NCBI RefSeq assembly: GCF_009848495.1 | Contig: NZ_WWEP01000012.1 | Coordinates: forward strand, 62,001-126,000 | Source: Flavobacterium sp. MK4S-17 | GTDB taxonomy: Bacteria > Bacteroidota > Bacteroidia > Flavobacteriales > Flavobacteriaceae | Length of the DNA stretch: 64,000 nucleotides | Reading direction: 5' to 3' | In this document: positions 57,354-64,000 of the stretch, one piece after another | Numbering within the stretch: position 1 is the first letter of the stretch | Layout of the letters: each line of letters begins with the position of its first letter | Position numbers and translations under genes: made by a program | Notes under the pieces: model-generated | Seen by the model: the letters and a program-made list of their open reading frames with translations, nothing else | Database searches by the model: none | Told to the model about the DNA's origin: nothing

Positions 57354-59861
57354 ATGAAAAAATTTCAGGCGGCAGCCTCAATGCTTTTTTTATTTATTTC
57401 GTTCTTATCATTTGCGCAGGGTGGCCCCGGCAATAAAGTAAAAATTACAGGAAAGGTAATAGACCAGGATACAAAACAACCGCTTGAATTTGCTACAGTA
57501 ACTATACAGACCACTGATAACAATACTGTTAACGGAGGACTTACCGATGTTAACGGCCAGTACAACCTTGAGGTTGCGCCGGGAACATACAACATAAAAT
57601 TTGATTTTATATCATTCAAAACAGTTACAATTCCATCAAAGGAGATAAACAGCGATACTAACCTTGGCGTTACACCCATGGCGCCGGACGCTACCCTTTT
57701 GCAGGAGGTTGAAATTGTGGCAGAACGCTCTACAGTTGAAATAAAGCTGGATAAAAAAGTATATAATGTAGGCCAGGATATGATTGTGAAAGGCGGTACG
57801 GTAAGCGATGTCCTTGACAATGTACCTTCTGTTTCAGTAGATGTTGAAGGCAATGTAAGCCTTCGCGGTAATGAAAGCGTTACCATACTTATTGACGGCA
57901 GGCCATCGAGCCTGGCGGGTGCAAATGTGGCAGATATATTGCGCATGCTGCCGGCAGATTCGGTTGATAAAGTTGAGGTTATTACCAACCCCTCTGCCCG
58001 TTATGATGCCGAAGGCGGTGGAGGTATCATAAATATTGTACTGAAAAAAGGTAAAGCACAGGGCTTTAACGGCTCTGTTACTGCTACAACAGGAGACCCT
58101 GCAAATCACGGCCTTATGGCAAACCTTAACTACAGGAGCGAAAACTTTAATCTTTTTTCCAACCTTGCCTATAATTACAGGAAAAGCCCCGGCAACTCCA
58201 AAACTGATTCTGAATATTATGATGAAGATGGTAATACTACGAGCTTTGTTAATGAGCGCAGGGAAAACACGAGGGAGAGAAAAGGTTTTAACGGTACTTT
58301 TGGTTTCGAGTGGTTCCTTGATGAAACCACAACCTGGACAAACTCTATGAGCGTGAGGAAAAGCTCCGGCGATAACCCTACTGACACCTATTACTATAAT
58401 TACAGGCCGGATGGCTCGTTTGACTACACCCGTTACCGTTTTAACGGCGAGGATGAAGAGGATGAAAACTTTCAGTTTTCCACCAACTTTATCAAAAAAT
58501 TTAATGAAGACGGCCACGAGTTGCGCATTGATGGCTCGTTTGCAAAAAATACTGATGATGAAAATGCCCGTATTAATGATATTATCATAGGCAGCTTAGA
58601 CCCTGAGAATGATAACAGTTATGAAAGGACATTTAACAAAGAAAACGAAAACCGCAGCCTTGTCCAGGCCGATTATGTTTTGCCGTTTGGCGAAGGAAGC
58701 CAGTTTGAAGCCGGATACCGGGGCAGTTTTACCGACCTTACAACCGACTCCGGGGCAGAAGAACTTACAGGCGGCGTATGGAATGTAAATTCCAATTTTA
58801 CCAATTTACTGGAGTATAAAGAAAAAGTAAATGCTTTTTACACGCAGTACGGCTCTAAATTAGGTAAGTTCTCCTACCTGCTTGGTTTACGCTGGGAAGA
58901 CTCGAATATTGATGTAAACCTGCTTAACAAAGGAGAATTCAATAATAAAAAATACAATAACTTTTTTCCAAGCGCATTCCTTGCTTACGAGTTTTCGGAA
59001 ACAAGCAATGCCAGCATTAGCTACAGCAGGCGTATTAACAGGCCGCGCGGTAGATGGATAAACCCTTTCTCCTCGCTGGCGAGTAACATCAATATATTTA
59101 CTGGTAACCCTGACCTGAACCCGGCAATGACCAACTCATTTGATATAGGCTACCTTAAAAGATGGACAACCCTTACCTTTAATACATCGGCATATTTAAA
59201 TATAACAGACGACTCATACCAGTTTGTAAGGCGTGAATCGGGCGAGTTTGTAACACAGGAAGTAAATGGGGTTGAAACAAGCATACCCGTAATACTTACC
59301 ACCCCTATTAACCTTGCCAAAGAATACCGTTTCGGATTTGAATTTACCCTTAATTATAACCCATACAGGTGGTGGCGCATTAATGGTAACTTCAATTTCT
59401 TCAGGAACCAGACAGATGGTGATTATACCTATACAAATTACCTGGGTGAAGTAGTTACACAAAATTTTGATAATACCGCTTATAGCTGGTTTACACGTGT
59501 AAACTCTAAAATTAACCTCCCATGGAAAATTGACTGGCAGGTTAACGGTATGTATATGGCTCCCCAAAATAATGCACAGGGGCGCACTAAAGATTTTATA
59601 AGTGCCAATACAGCCATAAGCAAAGATATCCTTAAAGATAAAGCCACCATTACTTTAAATGTGAGCGATATATTTAATTCAAGGAAACGAAGGATGTACA
59701 CCAATCTGCCACAGGTAGATTCTTATAGCGAAATGCAATGGCGCGTAAGGCAGGTAACACTTTCCTTTACATACCGCTTTAATATGAAAAAGAATGACAG
59801 GCAGCGCGAGCAGCGAGGCCAGCAGGATAACGGCGGAGATGATGAGTATATGGGAGGATAA
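57354..59861 (+). CDS. TonB-dependent-receptor-like outer-membrane protein with carboxypeptidase-regulatory domain
   Basis: An 835-residue outer-membrane receptor; signal peptide MKKFQAAASMLFLFISFLSFAQ. Residues 28-115 form the carboxypeptidase-regulatory-like (SusC/TonB N-terminal) domain, KITGKVIDQDTKQPLEFATVTIQ. A plug domain follows at about 120-235 (GGTVSDVLDNVPSVSVDVEG and VEVITNPSARYDAEGGGGIINIVLKKG). The beta-barrel of the outer-membrane receptor group 3 type takes the rest, with many NFNLFSNLAYNYRK-like strands. It has no partner lipoprotein nearby. The ligand is unknown. Confidence 0.9.
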   Translation: MKKFQAAASMLFLFISFLSFAQGGPGNKVKITGKVIDQDTKQPLEFATVTIQTTDNNTVNGGLTDVNGQYNLEVAPGTYNIKFDFISFKTVTIPSKEINSDTNLGVTPMAPDATLLQEVEIVAERSTVEIKLDKKVYNVGQDMIVKGGTVSDVLDNVPSVSVDVEGNVSLRGNESVTILIDGRPSSLAGANVADILRMLPADSVDKVEVITNPSARYDAEGGGGIINIVLKKGKAQGFNGSVTATTGDPANHGLMANLNYRSENFNLFSNLAYNYRKSPGNSKTDSEYYDEDGNTTSFVNERRENTRERKGFNGTFGFEWFLDETTTWTNSMSVRKSSGDNPTDTYYYNYRPDGSFDYTRYRFNGEDEEDENFQFSTNFIKKFNEDGHELRIDGSFAKNTDDENARINDIIIGSLDPENDNSYERTFNKENENRSLVQADYVLPFGEGSQFEAGYRGSFTDLTTDSGAEELTGGVWNVNSNFTNLLEYKEKVNAFYTQYGSKLGKFSYLLGLRWEDSNIDVNLLNKGEFNNKKYNNFFPSAFLAYEFSETSNASISYSRRINRPRGRWINPFSSLASNINIFTGNPDLNPAMTNSFDIGYLKRWTTLTFNTSAYLNITDDSYQFVRRESGEFVTQEVNGVETSIPVILTTPINLAKEYRFGFEFTLNYNPYRWWRINGNFNFFRNQTDGDYTYTNYLGEVVTQNFDNTAYSWFTRVNSKINLPWKIDWQVNGMYMAPQNNAQGRTKDFISANTAISKDILKDKATITLNVSDIFNSRKRRMYTNLPQVDSYSEMQWRVRQVTLSFTYRFNMKKNDRQREQRGQQDNGGDDEYMGG

Positions 59862-59868
59862 AAAATAG

Positions 59869-59886
59869 AGGGGCTTTAAAGCCCCT
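59869..59886. terminator. Bidirectional terminator after the receptor gene
   Basis: AGGGGCTT pairs with AAGCCCCT; A-rich on the left and T-rich on the right. Its right arm ends at the stop codon region of the convergent hypothetical gene. Confidence 0.75.
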
Positions 59887-60264
59887 TTATTTTTTTACCA
59901 CTTTATCATACAAACCGGTAGTATTTAAATGTACATTGCTGTAATCAAGGTTTGGGCCCGGTGGCGGCATATTCTTTATTACAGGCCTGTTATAATAGTT
60001 ACTTTCATTAAAAATTTCATTGTAACCATCATAAAAATCACCAAAGTTTACCTTGTGCACATTAGGTGCGAAAGAATAGAAAGCCTTATTTTCCGGCGAC
60101 CTGAATAAAACCTCATCACCGGAAATAATATTGTAATTGCCAAAGCTTTGCTTTACGGCTACAGTCAAATCCTTAGGAAAAGGCACTTTGTCGTTTACGT
60201 CTTGCTGCGCAAAAGCCAATGTGCTTCCTAACATTGAAATTAAAGAACAAAACAACTTTTTCAT
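59887..60264 (-). CDS. Hypothetical secreted protein
   Basis: A 125-residue protein with the signal peptide MKKLFCSLISMLGSTLAFAQ. The mature part has no cysteine and contains KDLTVAVKQSFGNYNIISGDEVLFRSPENKAF, then a Tyr/Asn-rich part and a proline run (MPPPGPNLDY). I recognise no family. It converges on the receptor gene and follows gdhA after a terminator, so it probably has its own promoter. Confidence 0.7.
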   Translation of the reverse strand: MKKLFCSLISMLGSTLAFAQQDVNDKVPFPKDLTVAVKQSFGNYNIISGDEVLFRSPENKAFYSFAPNVHKVNFGDFYDGYNEIFNESNYYNRPVIKNMPPPGPNLDYSNVHLNTTGLYDKVVKK

Positions 60265-60309
60265 ACCAAAACTATTTTAATTGGCTGGAATAAATATAAT
60301 AAAAAATAA

Positions 60310-60347
60310 AACAGCCTCAAATATGCAAAAGCATTTTTGAGGCTGTT
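60310..60347 (-). terminator. gdhA terminator
   Basis: AACAGCCTCAAA pairs with TTTGAGGCTGTT, then a T-T mismatch and ATGC / GCAT around AAAA. On the minus strand it is followed by TTATTTTTT. Located 20 bp after the gdhA stop. Confidence 0.75.
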
Positions 60348-60366
60348 ACCATAAGCTGTTAATCTA

Positions 60367-61641
60367 TTAAGGGAAAATACCCCTTTGTTTGTATGCCATT
60401 TCTATACGTGTAAGGGCTACTATATAGGCAGCAGTCCTCCAGTCGGTTTTGTACTGCACTGTAGTAGATATAACCTTATTAAACGCTTCTTCTATTTTTT
60501 TCCTAAGCTTTACAATTACGTCATCCATCGTCCATATTTCGCCATTACGGTTTTGAAGCCATTCAAAATAGCTGCCGATTACGCCTCCGGAGTTGCAAAG
60601 TATATCAGGTATTATCTCAATACCATTAGCAAGCAGTATAGCCTCTCCGTCAGTATCTGTAGGGCCATTGGCACCTTCAGCAATAACCTGGGCTTTAATG
60701 CTGGCCGCATTATCTTCAGTAATCTGGTTACCCAGCGCTGCCGGTATTATTATATCGCAGTCAATTCCGAAAAACTCGTCTGATTTGTAATCCTGCGTAC
60801 CTTTATATCCTGTAATGGTTGCATTATCAGATTGGTAGCGCAGCAAAGCTTCAGGATCTATACCGTCAGGGTTATAAATTGTACCTGTAGCATCCTGAAC
60901 GCCAACAAGTATTGCTCCGTTTTTATTCATAAAATGTGCTGCCCAGTAACCTACGTTACCAAAGCCCTGCACAATATATCTTTTGCCTTCAAGCGAAATG
61001 CCTTTTAGCTTAGCCCATGATTCCAGTGTTACCACAACACCAAAACCTGTAGCCCTGTCGCGTCCTTCAAGTCCGCCAGAACCTACCGGTTTGCCTGTTA
61101 CCACGTGCTGGTTTTTAGAACGCTCTGCAGGAGATTTAGTACTCATGTAAGTATCCGCTATCCAGGCCATCATTTGGGCATTGGTATTAACATCCGGTGC
61201 CGGTATATCGTGTTCAGGCCCTATATTGTCGCCCAGGGCGAAAGTAAACCTTCTTGTAATCCTCTCCAACTCTGACTGTGAGTATTTTTTCGGGTCAAGC
61301 TGAATACCGCCTTTACCGCCACCATAAGGCAGTCCTGCCAATGATGTTTTCCAGGTCATCCATGTTGCCAGTGCCCTTGCTGCATCAATATCAACAGTTG
61401 GGTGGTAACGAAGCCCCCCCTTATAAGGGCCGAGCGCATTATTATGCTGCACCCTGTACCCGGTAAAAACTTCCACATTGCCATTATCCATTTTTACAGG
61501 GAAATGAACCACGATTTCGTTGTTTGTAATCGATAGGATTTTCTTTACGCTTTCATCCAGTCCCATTACAGCCGCAGCCTTCTCAAACTGGTTCTTAACG
61601 TTTTCATACATGCCCACTCTGGGCTTTATTGCTGTCGCCAT
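60367..61641 (-). CDS. gdhA: Glutamate dehydrogenase
   Basis: Interconverts glutamate and 2-oxoglutarate plus ammonia. The 424-residue form contains VQHNNALGPYKGGLRYHP, the catalytic lysine in GLPYGGGKGGIQ, DIPAPDVNTNAQMMAW, and the Rossmann loop VQGFGNVGYWAAHFM. Residues EAFNKVIST end the C-terminal helix. Coenzyme preference is not clear from the sequence. An AT-rich gap of 313 bp precedes it, with a TATATTTG -7 candidate. Confidence 0.94.
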   Translation of the reverse strand: MATAIKPRVGMYENVKNQFEKAAAVMGLDESVKKILSITNNEIVVHFPVKMDNGNVEVFTGYRVQHNNALGPYKGGLRYHPTVDIDAARALATWMTWKTSLAGLPYGGGKGGIQLDPKKYSQSELERITRRFTFALGDNIGPEHDIPAPDVNTNAQMMAWIADTYMSTKSPAERSKNQHVVTGKPVGSGGLEGRDRATGFGVVVTLESWAKLKGISLEGKRYIVQGFGNVGYWAAHFMNKNGAILVGVQDATGTIYNPDGIDPEALLRYQSDNATITGYKGTQDYKSDEFFGIDCDIIIPAALGNQITEDNAASIKAQVIAEGANGPTDTDGEAILLANGIEIIPDILCNSGGVIGSYFEWLQNRNGEIWTMDDVIVKLRKKIEEAFNKVISTTVQYKTDWRTAAYIVALTRIEMAYKQRGIFP

Positions 61642-61697
61642 ATTTTATATAACTAACAATTATTTATAATAAAAGTTTCAGCTTTAAAAAAAGCATA

Positions 61698-61705
61698 CAA
61701 ATATA
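61698..61705 (-). promoter_or_regulatory. Candidate gdhA promoter (-7 element)
   Basis: Reads TATATTTG on the minus strand, a perfect TAnnTTTG, 57 bp before the gdhA ATG. No TTG at the expected -33 position. Confidence 0.4.
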
Positions 61706-61904
61706 TATCAAGTTTGTATTATAATGAACAGTATGATTAAGAATTTTATAAAAATTAATGATAAATTTTATGATTGTTTTAAATATCGCTTTTTAACACA
61801 AACTCAAAATAAAAATATCGTAAAAAACAAAAACATTGAATTTAAATTATCTTCATATTCAGTTATTTAGTTGCCCAGCTAAGCTATGCAAACCTTTTTT
61901 AACG

Positions 61905-61934
61905 TTATTACCTCTGCTTAATTTGGTATCTTTG
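61905..61934 (+). promoter_or_regulatory. Promoter of the MBL-rhodanese gene
   Basis: TATCTTTG (61927-61934), a perfect TAnnTTTG, with TTA (61905-61907, one base from TTG) 19 bp upstream. The start codon is 20 bp downstream. Confidence 0.55.
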
Positions 61935-61954
61935 CTTTTCATAAAATTATAATA

Positions 61955-63364
61955 ATGAAAATTGAGCAGATATATACCGGCTGTATAGCACAGGCAGCCT
62001 ATTATCTTGAAAGCAATGGCGAAGCAGCCATTTTTGACCCTTTAAGGGAAGTACAGCCGTATATTGACAGGGCCGCTAAAGACAAGGCCAGCATAAAATA
62101 TATTTTTGAAACCCATTTTCATGCCGATTTTGTATCCGGGCATATTGACCTGGCTGCAAAAACAGGAGGTAAAATAGTATATGGGCCATCTGCAAAGCCT
62201 GGGTTTGAAGCCTACATAGCAACAGATGGTGAAGAATTTAAACTGGGAAACTATACCATAAAGGCTATTCACACACCGGGGCACACACTGGAAAGCACCT
62301 GTTACCTCCTGATAGATGAAAATGGCGCTTTACATGGCATAATTACGGGAGATACTTTATTTATAGGCGATGTCGGCAGGCCAGATTTAGCGCAATCCTT
62401 AACAGAGGAACTTACACAGGAAGTACTGGCTTCGCACCTTTATGATTCGCTTCGTAATAAAATTATGCCACTGCCTGATGATATTATAGTGTACCCCAGC
62501 CATGGCGCCGGCAGTGCCTGTGGTAAAAATATGAGCAAGGAAACCACCGATACATTAGGTAACCAGAAAAAAACAAACTATGCCCTGAGGGCAGATATGA
62601 CCAAAGAAGAATTTACCAGAGAACTTCTTGACGGACTGGGTGCGCCGCCAGCCTATTTTCCACAAAATGTAATGCTTAATATAAAAGGCTATGAAAGCCT
62701 GGATACTATTATAAGCAAAGGCATGAGCGCTTTAAAGCCTGAAGCTTTTAAAGAAATGGCAAAAAGCAGCGGAGCCATAATACTTGATGTAAGGCACGAG
62801 AACGATTTTGTAAAGCAACACATTCCCGGTTCCATATTTATAGGCTTGAACGGAGGCTTTGCCCCATGGGTGGGCGCACTGATAAAAGATGTAAACCAGC
62901 CTTTGTTACTTGTAGTGCCTGAAGACAAAGAAACTGAAGCTATAACCCGGCTGGCAAGAGTAGGATTCGACAATACTCTGGGTTACCTTGAAGGTGGTAT
63001 TGATACCTGGAAAAATGCAGGGTTTGACACAGACAGCGTACGCTCTATATCACCTGAAGAATTTGAAGAATCTTACAATAAAGACCAAAAACCTGTAGTA
63101 GATTCCAGAAAACCGGGGGAATTTAGTAGCGGGCATATTATTGATGCGCTTAATATACCGCTTGACTTTGTTAATGAACAGCTACAGGAAGTACCCACAG
63201 ATAAAGACTTTTATATTCACTGTGCCGGCGGTTACCGTTCGGTAATCATGGCATCAATATTAAAAGCGCGGGGCTACCATAACATGATTAATGTTGAAAA
63301 AGGGTTTGGCGGGATAAAAAATACATCTGTTAAAACAACTTTAAACCAAACTGCAGCCATTTAA
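61955..63364 (+). CDS. Persulfide dioxygenase-rhodanese fusion, CstB-like
   Basis: A 469-residue protein with three parts. Residues 1-250 form a metallo-beta-lactamase domain of the ETHE1 type, with THFHADFVSGH (His54, His56, Asp58, His62), HTPGHT and the ITGDTLFIGDVGRPD iron-ligand loop. Residues 265-355 form a rhodanese fold without an active cysteine (IILDVRHENDFVKQHIPGS). The last 100 residues form a second rhodanese with HCAGGYRS and the catalytic Cys423. Staphylococcal CstB has exactly this order and converts persulfides to thiosulfate. It should detoxify reactive sulfur in the cytoplasm. Confidence 0.9.
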   Translation: MKIEQIYTGCIAQAAYYLESNGEAAIFDPLREVQPYIDRAAKDKASIKYIFETHFHADFVSGHIDLAAKTGGKIVYGPSAKPGFEAYIATDGEEFKLGNYTIKAIHTPGHTLESTCYLLIDENGALHGIITGDTLFIGDVGRPDLAQSLTEELTQEVLASHLYDSLRNKIMPLPDDIIVYPSHGAGSACGKNMSKETTDTLGNQKKTNYALRADMTKEEFTRELLDGLGAPPAYFPQNVMLNIKGYESLDTIISKGMSALKPEAFKEMAKSSGAIILDVRHENDFVKQHIPGSIFIGLNGGFAPWVGALIKDVNQPLLLVVPEDKETEAITRLARVGFDNTLGYLEGGIDTWKNAGFDTDSVRSISPEEFEESYNKDQKPVVDSRKPGEFSSGHIIDALNIPLDFVNEQLQEVPTDKDFYIHCAGGYRSVIMASILKARGYHNMINVEKGFGGIKNTSVKTTLNQTAAI

Positions 63365-63403
63365 AAATTTTACTGTAGATAACATTACACATCAATTTTT
63401 AAA

Positions 63404-63411
63404 TACTTTTG
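63404..63411 (+). promoter_or_regulatory. Candidate promoter of the DUF4369 lipoprotein gene (-7 element)
   Basis: TACTTTTG, a perfect TAnnTTTG, 24 bp before the ATG at 63436. No clean TTG upstream. Confidence 0.4.
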
Positions 63412-63435
63412 CAGCATATAAAACTGAAAAACAAA

Positions 63436-64000
63436 ATGAAAAAAATTCTTTTATTTCTTACTGCCTCAGCGGTATTTGTTTCCTGTAAGCATCTTGCCGA
63501 CAATGAATATGAAATTACAGGCAGCATAGACGAATCAATGAACGGAAAAGATATAGTACTTGAAAAACAGGGTGGCTATATGGGTTTTGTTCCTGTAGAT
63601 ACCGCCAAGGTTGAAAATGGCAAATTTGTATTTAAAGGTACTGCTGCCGAGCCATCAATCCATTTTATTTCTGTAGATGGTCAGCCAATGAATAAAGGTA
63701 ACTTTATACTTGAGGAAGGCGAAATAAAGCTAACCGTAAAAGATAAGGATACTTTATTTAAAATGGAACAGTCAGGCACATACAATAATGATAAACTTCA
63801 TGAATATTATGGATTGCTTGAAGGTATCAATAAAAAAATGATGGAGTATAAAAAGGTAAATACCGAGCAAATGAAAATTGCCCAGACTACCAATGATACA
63901 GTACTTATAAATAAGCTTCAAAAAGGCTATAAAGTTATAACTGATGAAGCTAAAAAGATAAATACCGACTTTATTAAGGAAAACCCAAAGGCATACATCA
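63436..64000 (+). CDS. DUF4369 lipoprotein, probable thioredoxin-like, 5' part
   Basis: An open frame to the right edge of the window, cut off after about 188 codons. MKKILLFLTASAVFVSC is a lipoprotein signal with Cys17 at the lipobox. YEITGSIDESMNGKDIVLEKQGG and VPVDTAKVENGKFVFKGTA match the DUF4369 beta domain that precedes the thioredoxin-like (TlpA/ResA) domain in Bacteroidota lipoproteins. A charged helical region follows (KKMMEYKKVNTEQMKIAQ). The thioredoxin part would lie beyond the edge. Cell location: outer face of a membrane. Confidence 0.8.
   Translation, partial: MKKILLFLTASAVFVSCKHLADNEYEITGSIDESMNGKDIVLEKQGGYMGFVPVDTAKVENGKFVFKGTAAEPSIHFISVDGQPMNKGNFILEEGEIKLTVKDKDTLFKMEQSGTYNNDKLHEYYGLLEGINKKMMEYKKVNTEQMKIAQTTNDTVLINKLQKGYKVITDEAKKINTDFIKENPKAYI

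Larger units (their letters stand above)
61642..61954. other. AT-rich divergent intergenic region, gdhA and the MBL-rhodanese gene
   Basis: 313 bp without a gene. It contains candidate promoters for both sides: TATATTTG on the minus strand (61698-61705) for gdhA and TATCTTTG on the plus strand (61927-61934) for the next gene. The middle is mostly A/T runs; I see no repeat or RNA structure in it. Confidence 0.5.

Noticed and set aside
57834..58517. A 227-codon minus-strand frame inside the outer-membrane receptor gene
   Set aside because: Antisense shadow; the plus-strand frame is continuous and has a signal peptide, plug and barrel.
1..64000. CRISPR arrays, rRNA or tRNA genes, prophage or transposase genes
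   Set aside because: I looked for spaced direct repeats, tRNA T-arm signatures, rRNA cores and transposase or integrase motifs on both strands and found none convincing.

Overview
The window is a stretch of Bacteroidota chromosome, most probably from the family Flavobacteriaceae. This rests on AT-rich DNA, starts preceded by A/T-rich sequence instead of Shine-Dalgarno motifs, repeated promoters of the TTG / TAnnTTTG type, and lineage-typical proteins: an extended NusB beside a DUF1573 lipoprotein and YajC, a PUR-alpha-like DUF3276 protein, a GldL-like membrane protein, a RimB-RimK fusion, carboxypeptidase-regulatory/TonB-type receptors, head-GIN proteins and leucine dehydrogenase. It is gene-dense, with no rRNA, tRNA, prophage, CRISPR array or recognisable insertion sequence. 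Most of it is core metabolism and housekeeping.

Layout. 1-6.1 kb: the 3' part of a Kef-type antiporter, guaB, a small arsenic operon without a pump (arsR, DUF6428, arsC), HMG-CoA lyase and pyrD. 6.1-13.8 kb: HD hydrolase, pepT, a GC-richer non-coding island between two near-identical terminators, nusB-DUF1573-yajC, leucine dehydrogenase, an ABC exporter and DUF3276. 13.9-27.8 kb: dnaK, an M14 peptidase, pheT, a TPR protein, gyrA and clpC. 27.9-37.7 kb: rimBK fusion with a GldL-like and a secreted small protein, GNAT, hutH, nnrD, gcvT, S41 protease and yebC. 37.8-40.5 kb: an ECF sigma operon with a putative membrane anti-sigma partner, a secreted solenoid protein with a 17-21-residue repeat and a DUF2807 protein. 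40.6-49.8 kb: a cystathionine beta-synthase-like enzyme, oligopeptidase B, YbaB, threonine aldolase, prfB with its programmed +1 frameshift, a GAF histidine kinase, and phosphate transport (PiT/DUF47). 49.9-64 kb: a biotin-dependent carboxylase beta subunit, an esterase, a methyltransferase, an M1 peptidase, menE, a CPBP protease, a Spx/ArsC-like protein, an outer-membrane receptor, gdhA, a CstB-like persulfide dioxygenase-rhodanese, and the start of a DUF4369 lipoprotein.

Together the genes suggest an aerobic heterotroph living on peptides and amino acids. There are several exported or intracellular peptidases (PepT, M14, S41, S9, M1), and enzymes for His, Leu, Thr, Gly and Glu breakdown. 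Three leucine-pathway enzymes (leucine dehydrogenase, carboxylase beta subunit, HMG-CoA lyase) are scattered through the window. The use of menaquinone is indicated by menE and by the quinone-dependent class of pyrD.

The least-explained elements are the non-coding island at about 8.15-8.44 kb, the solenoid protein of the ECF operon, the rimBK/gldL-like/secreted-protein cassette, and the pump-less ars operon. I did not find an unmistakable new defence or mobile system.
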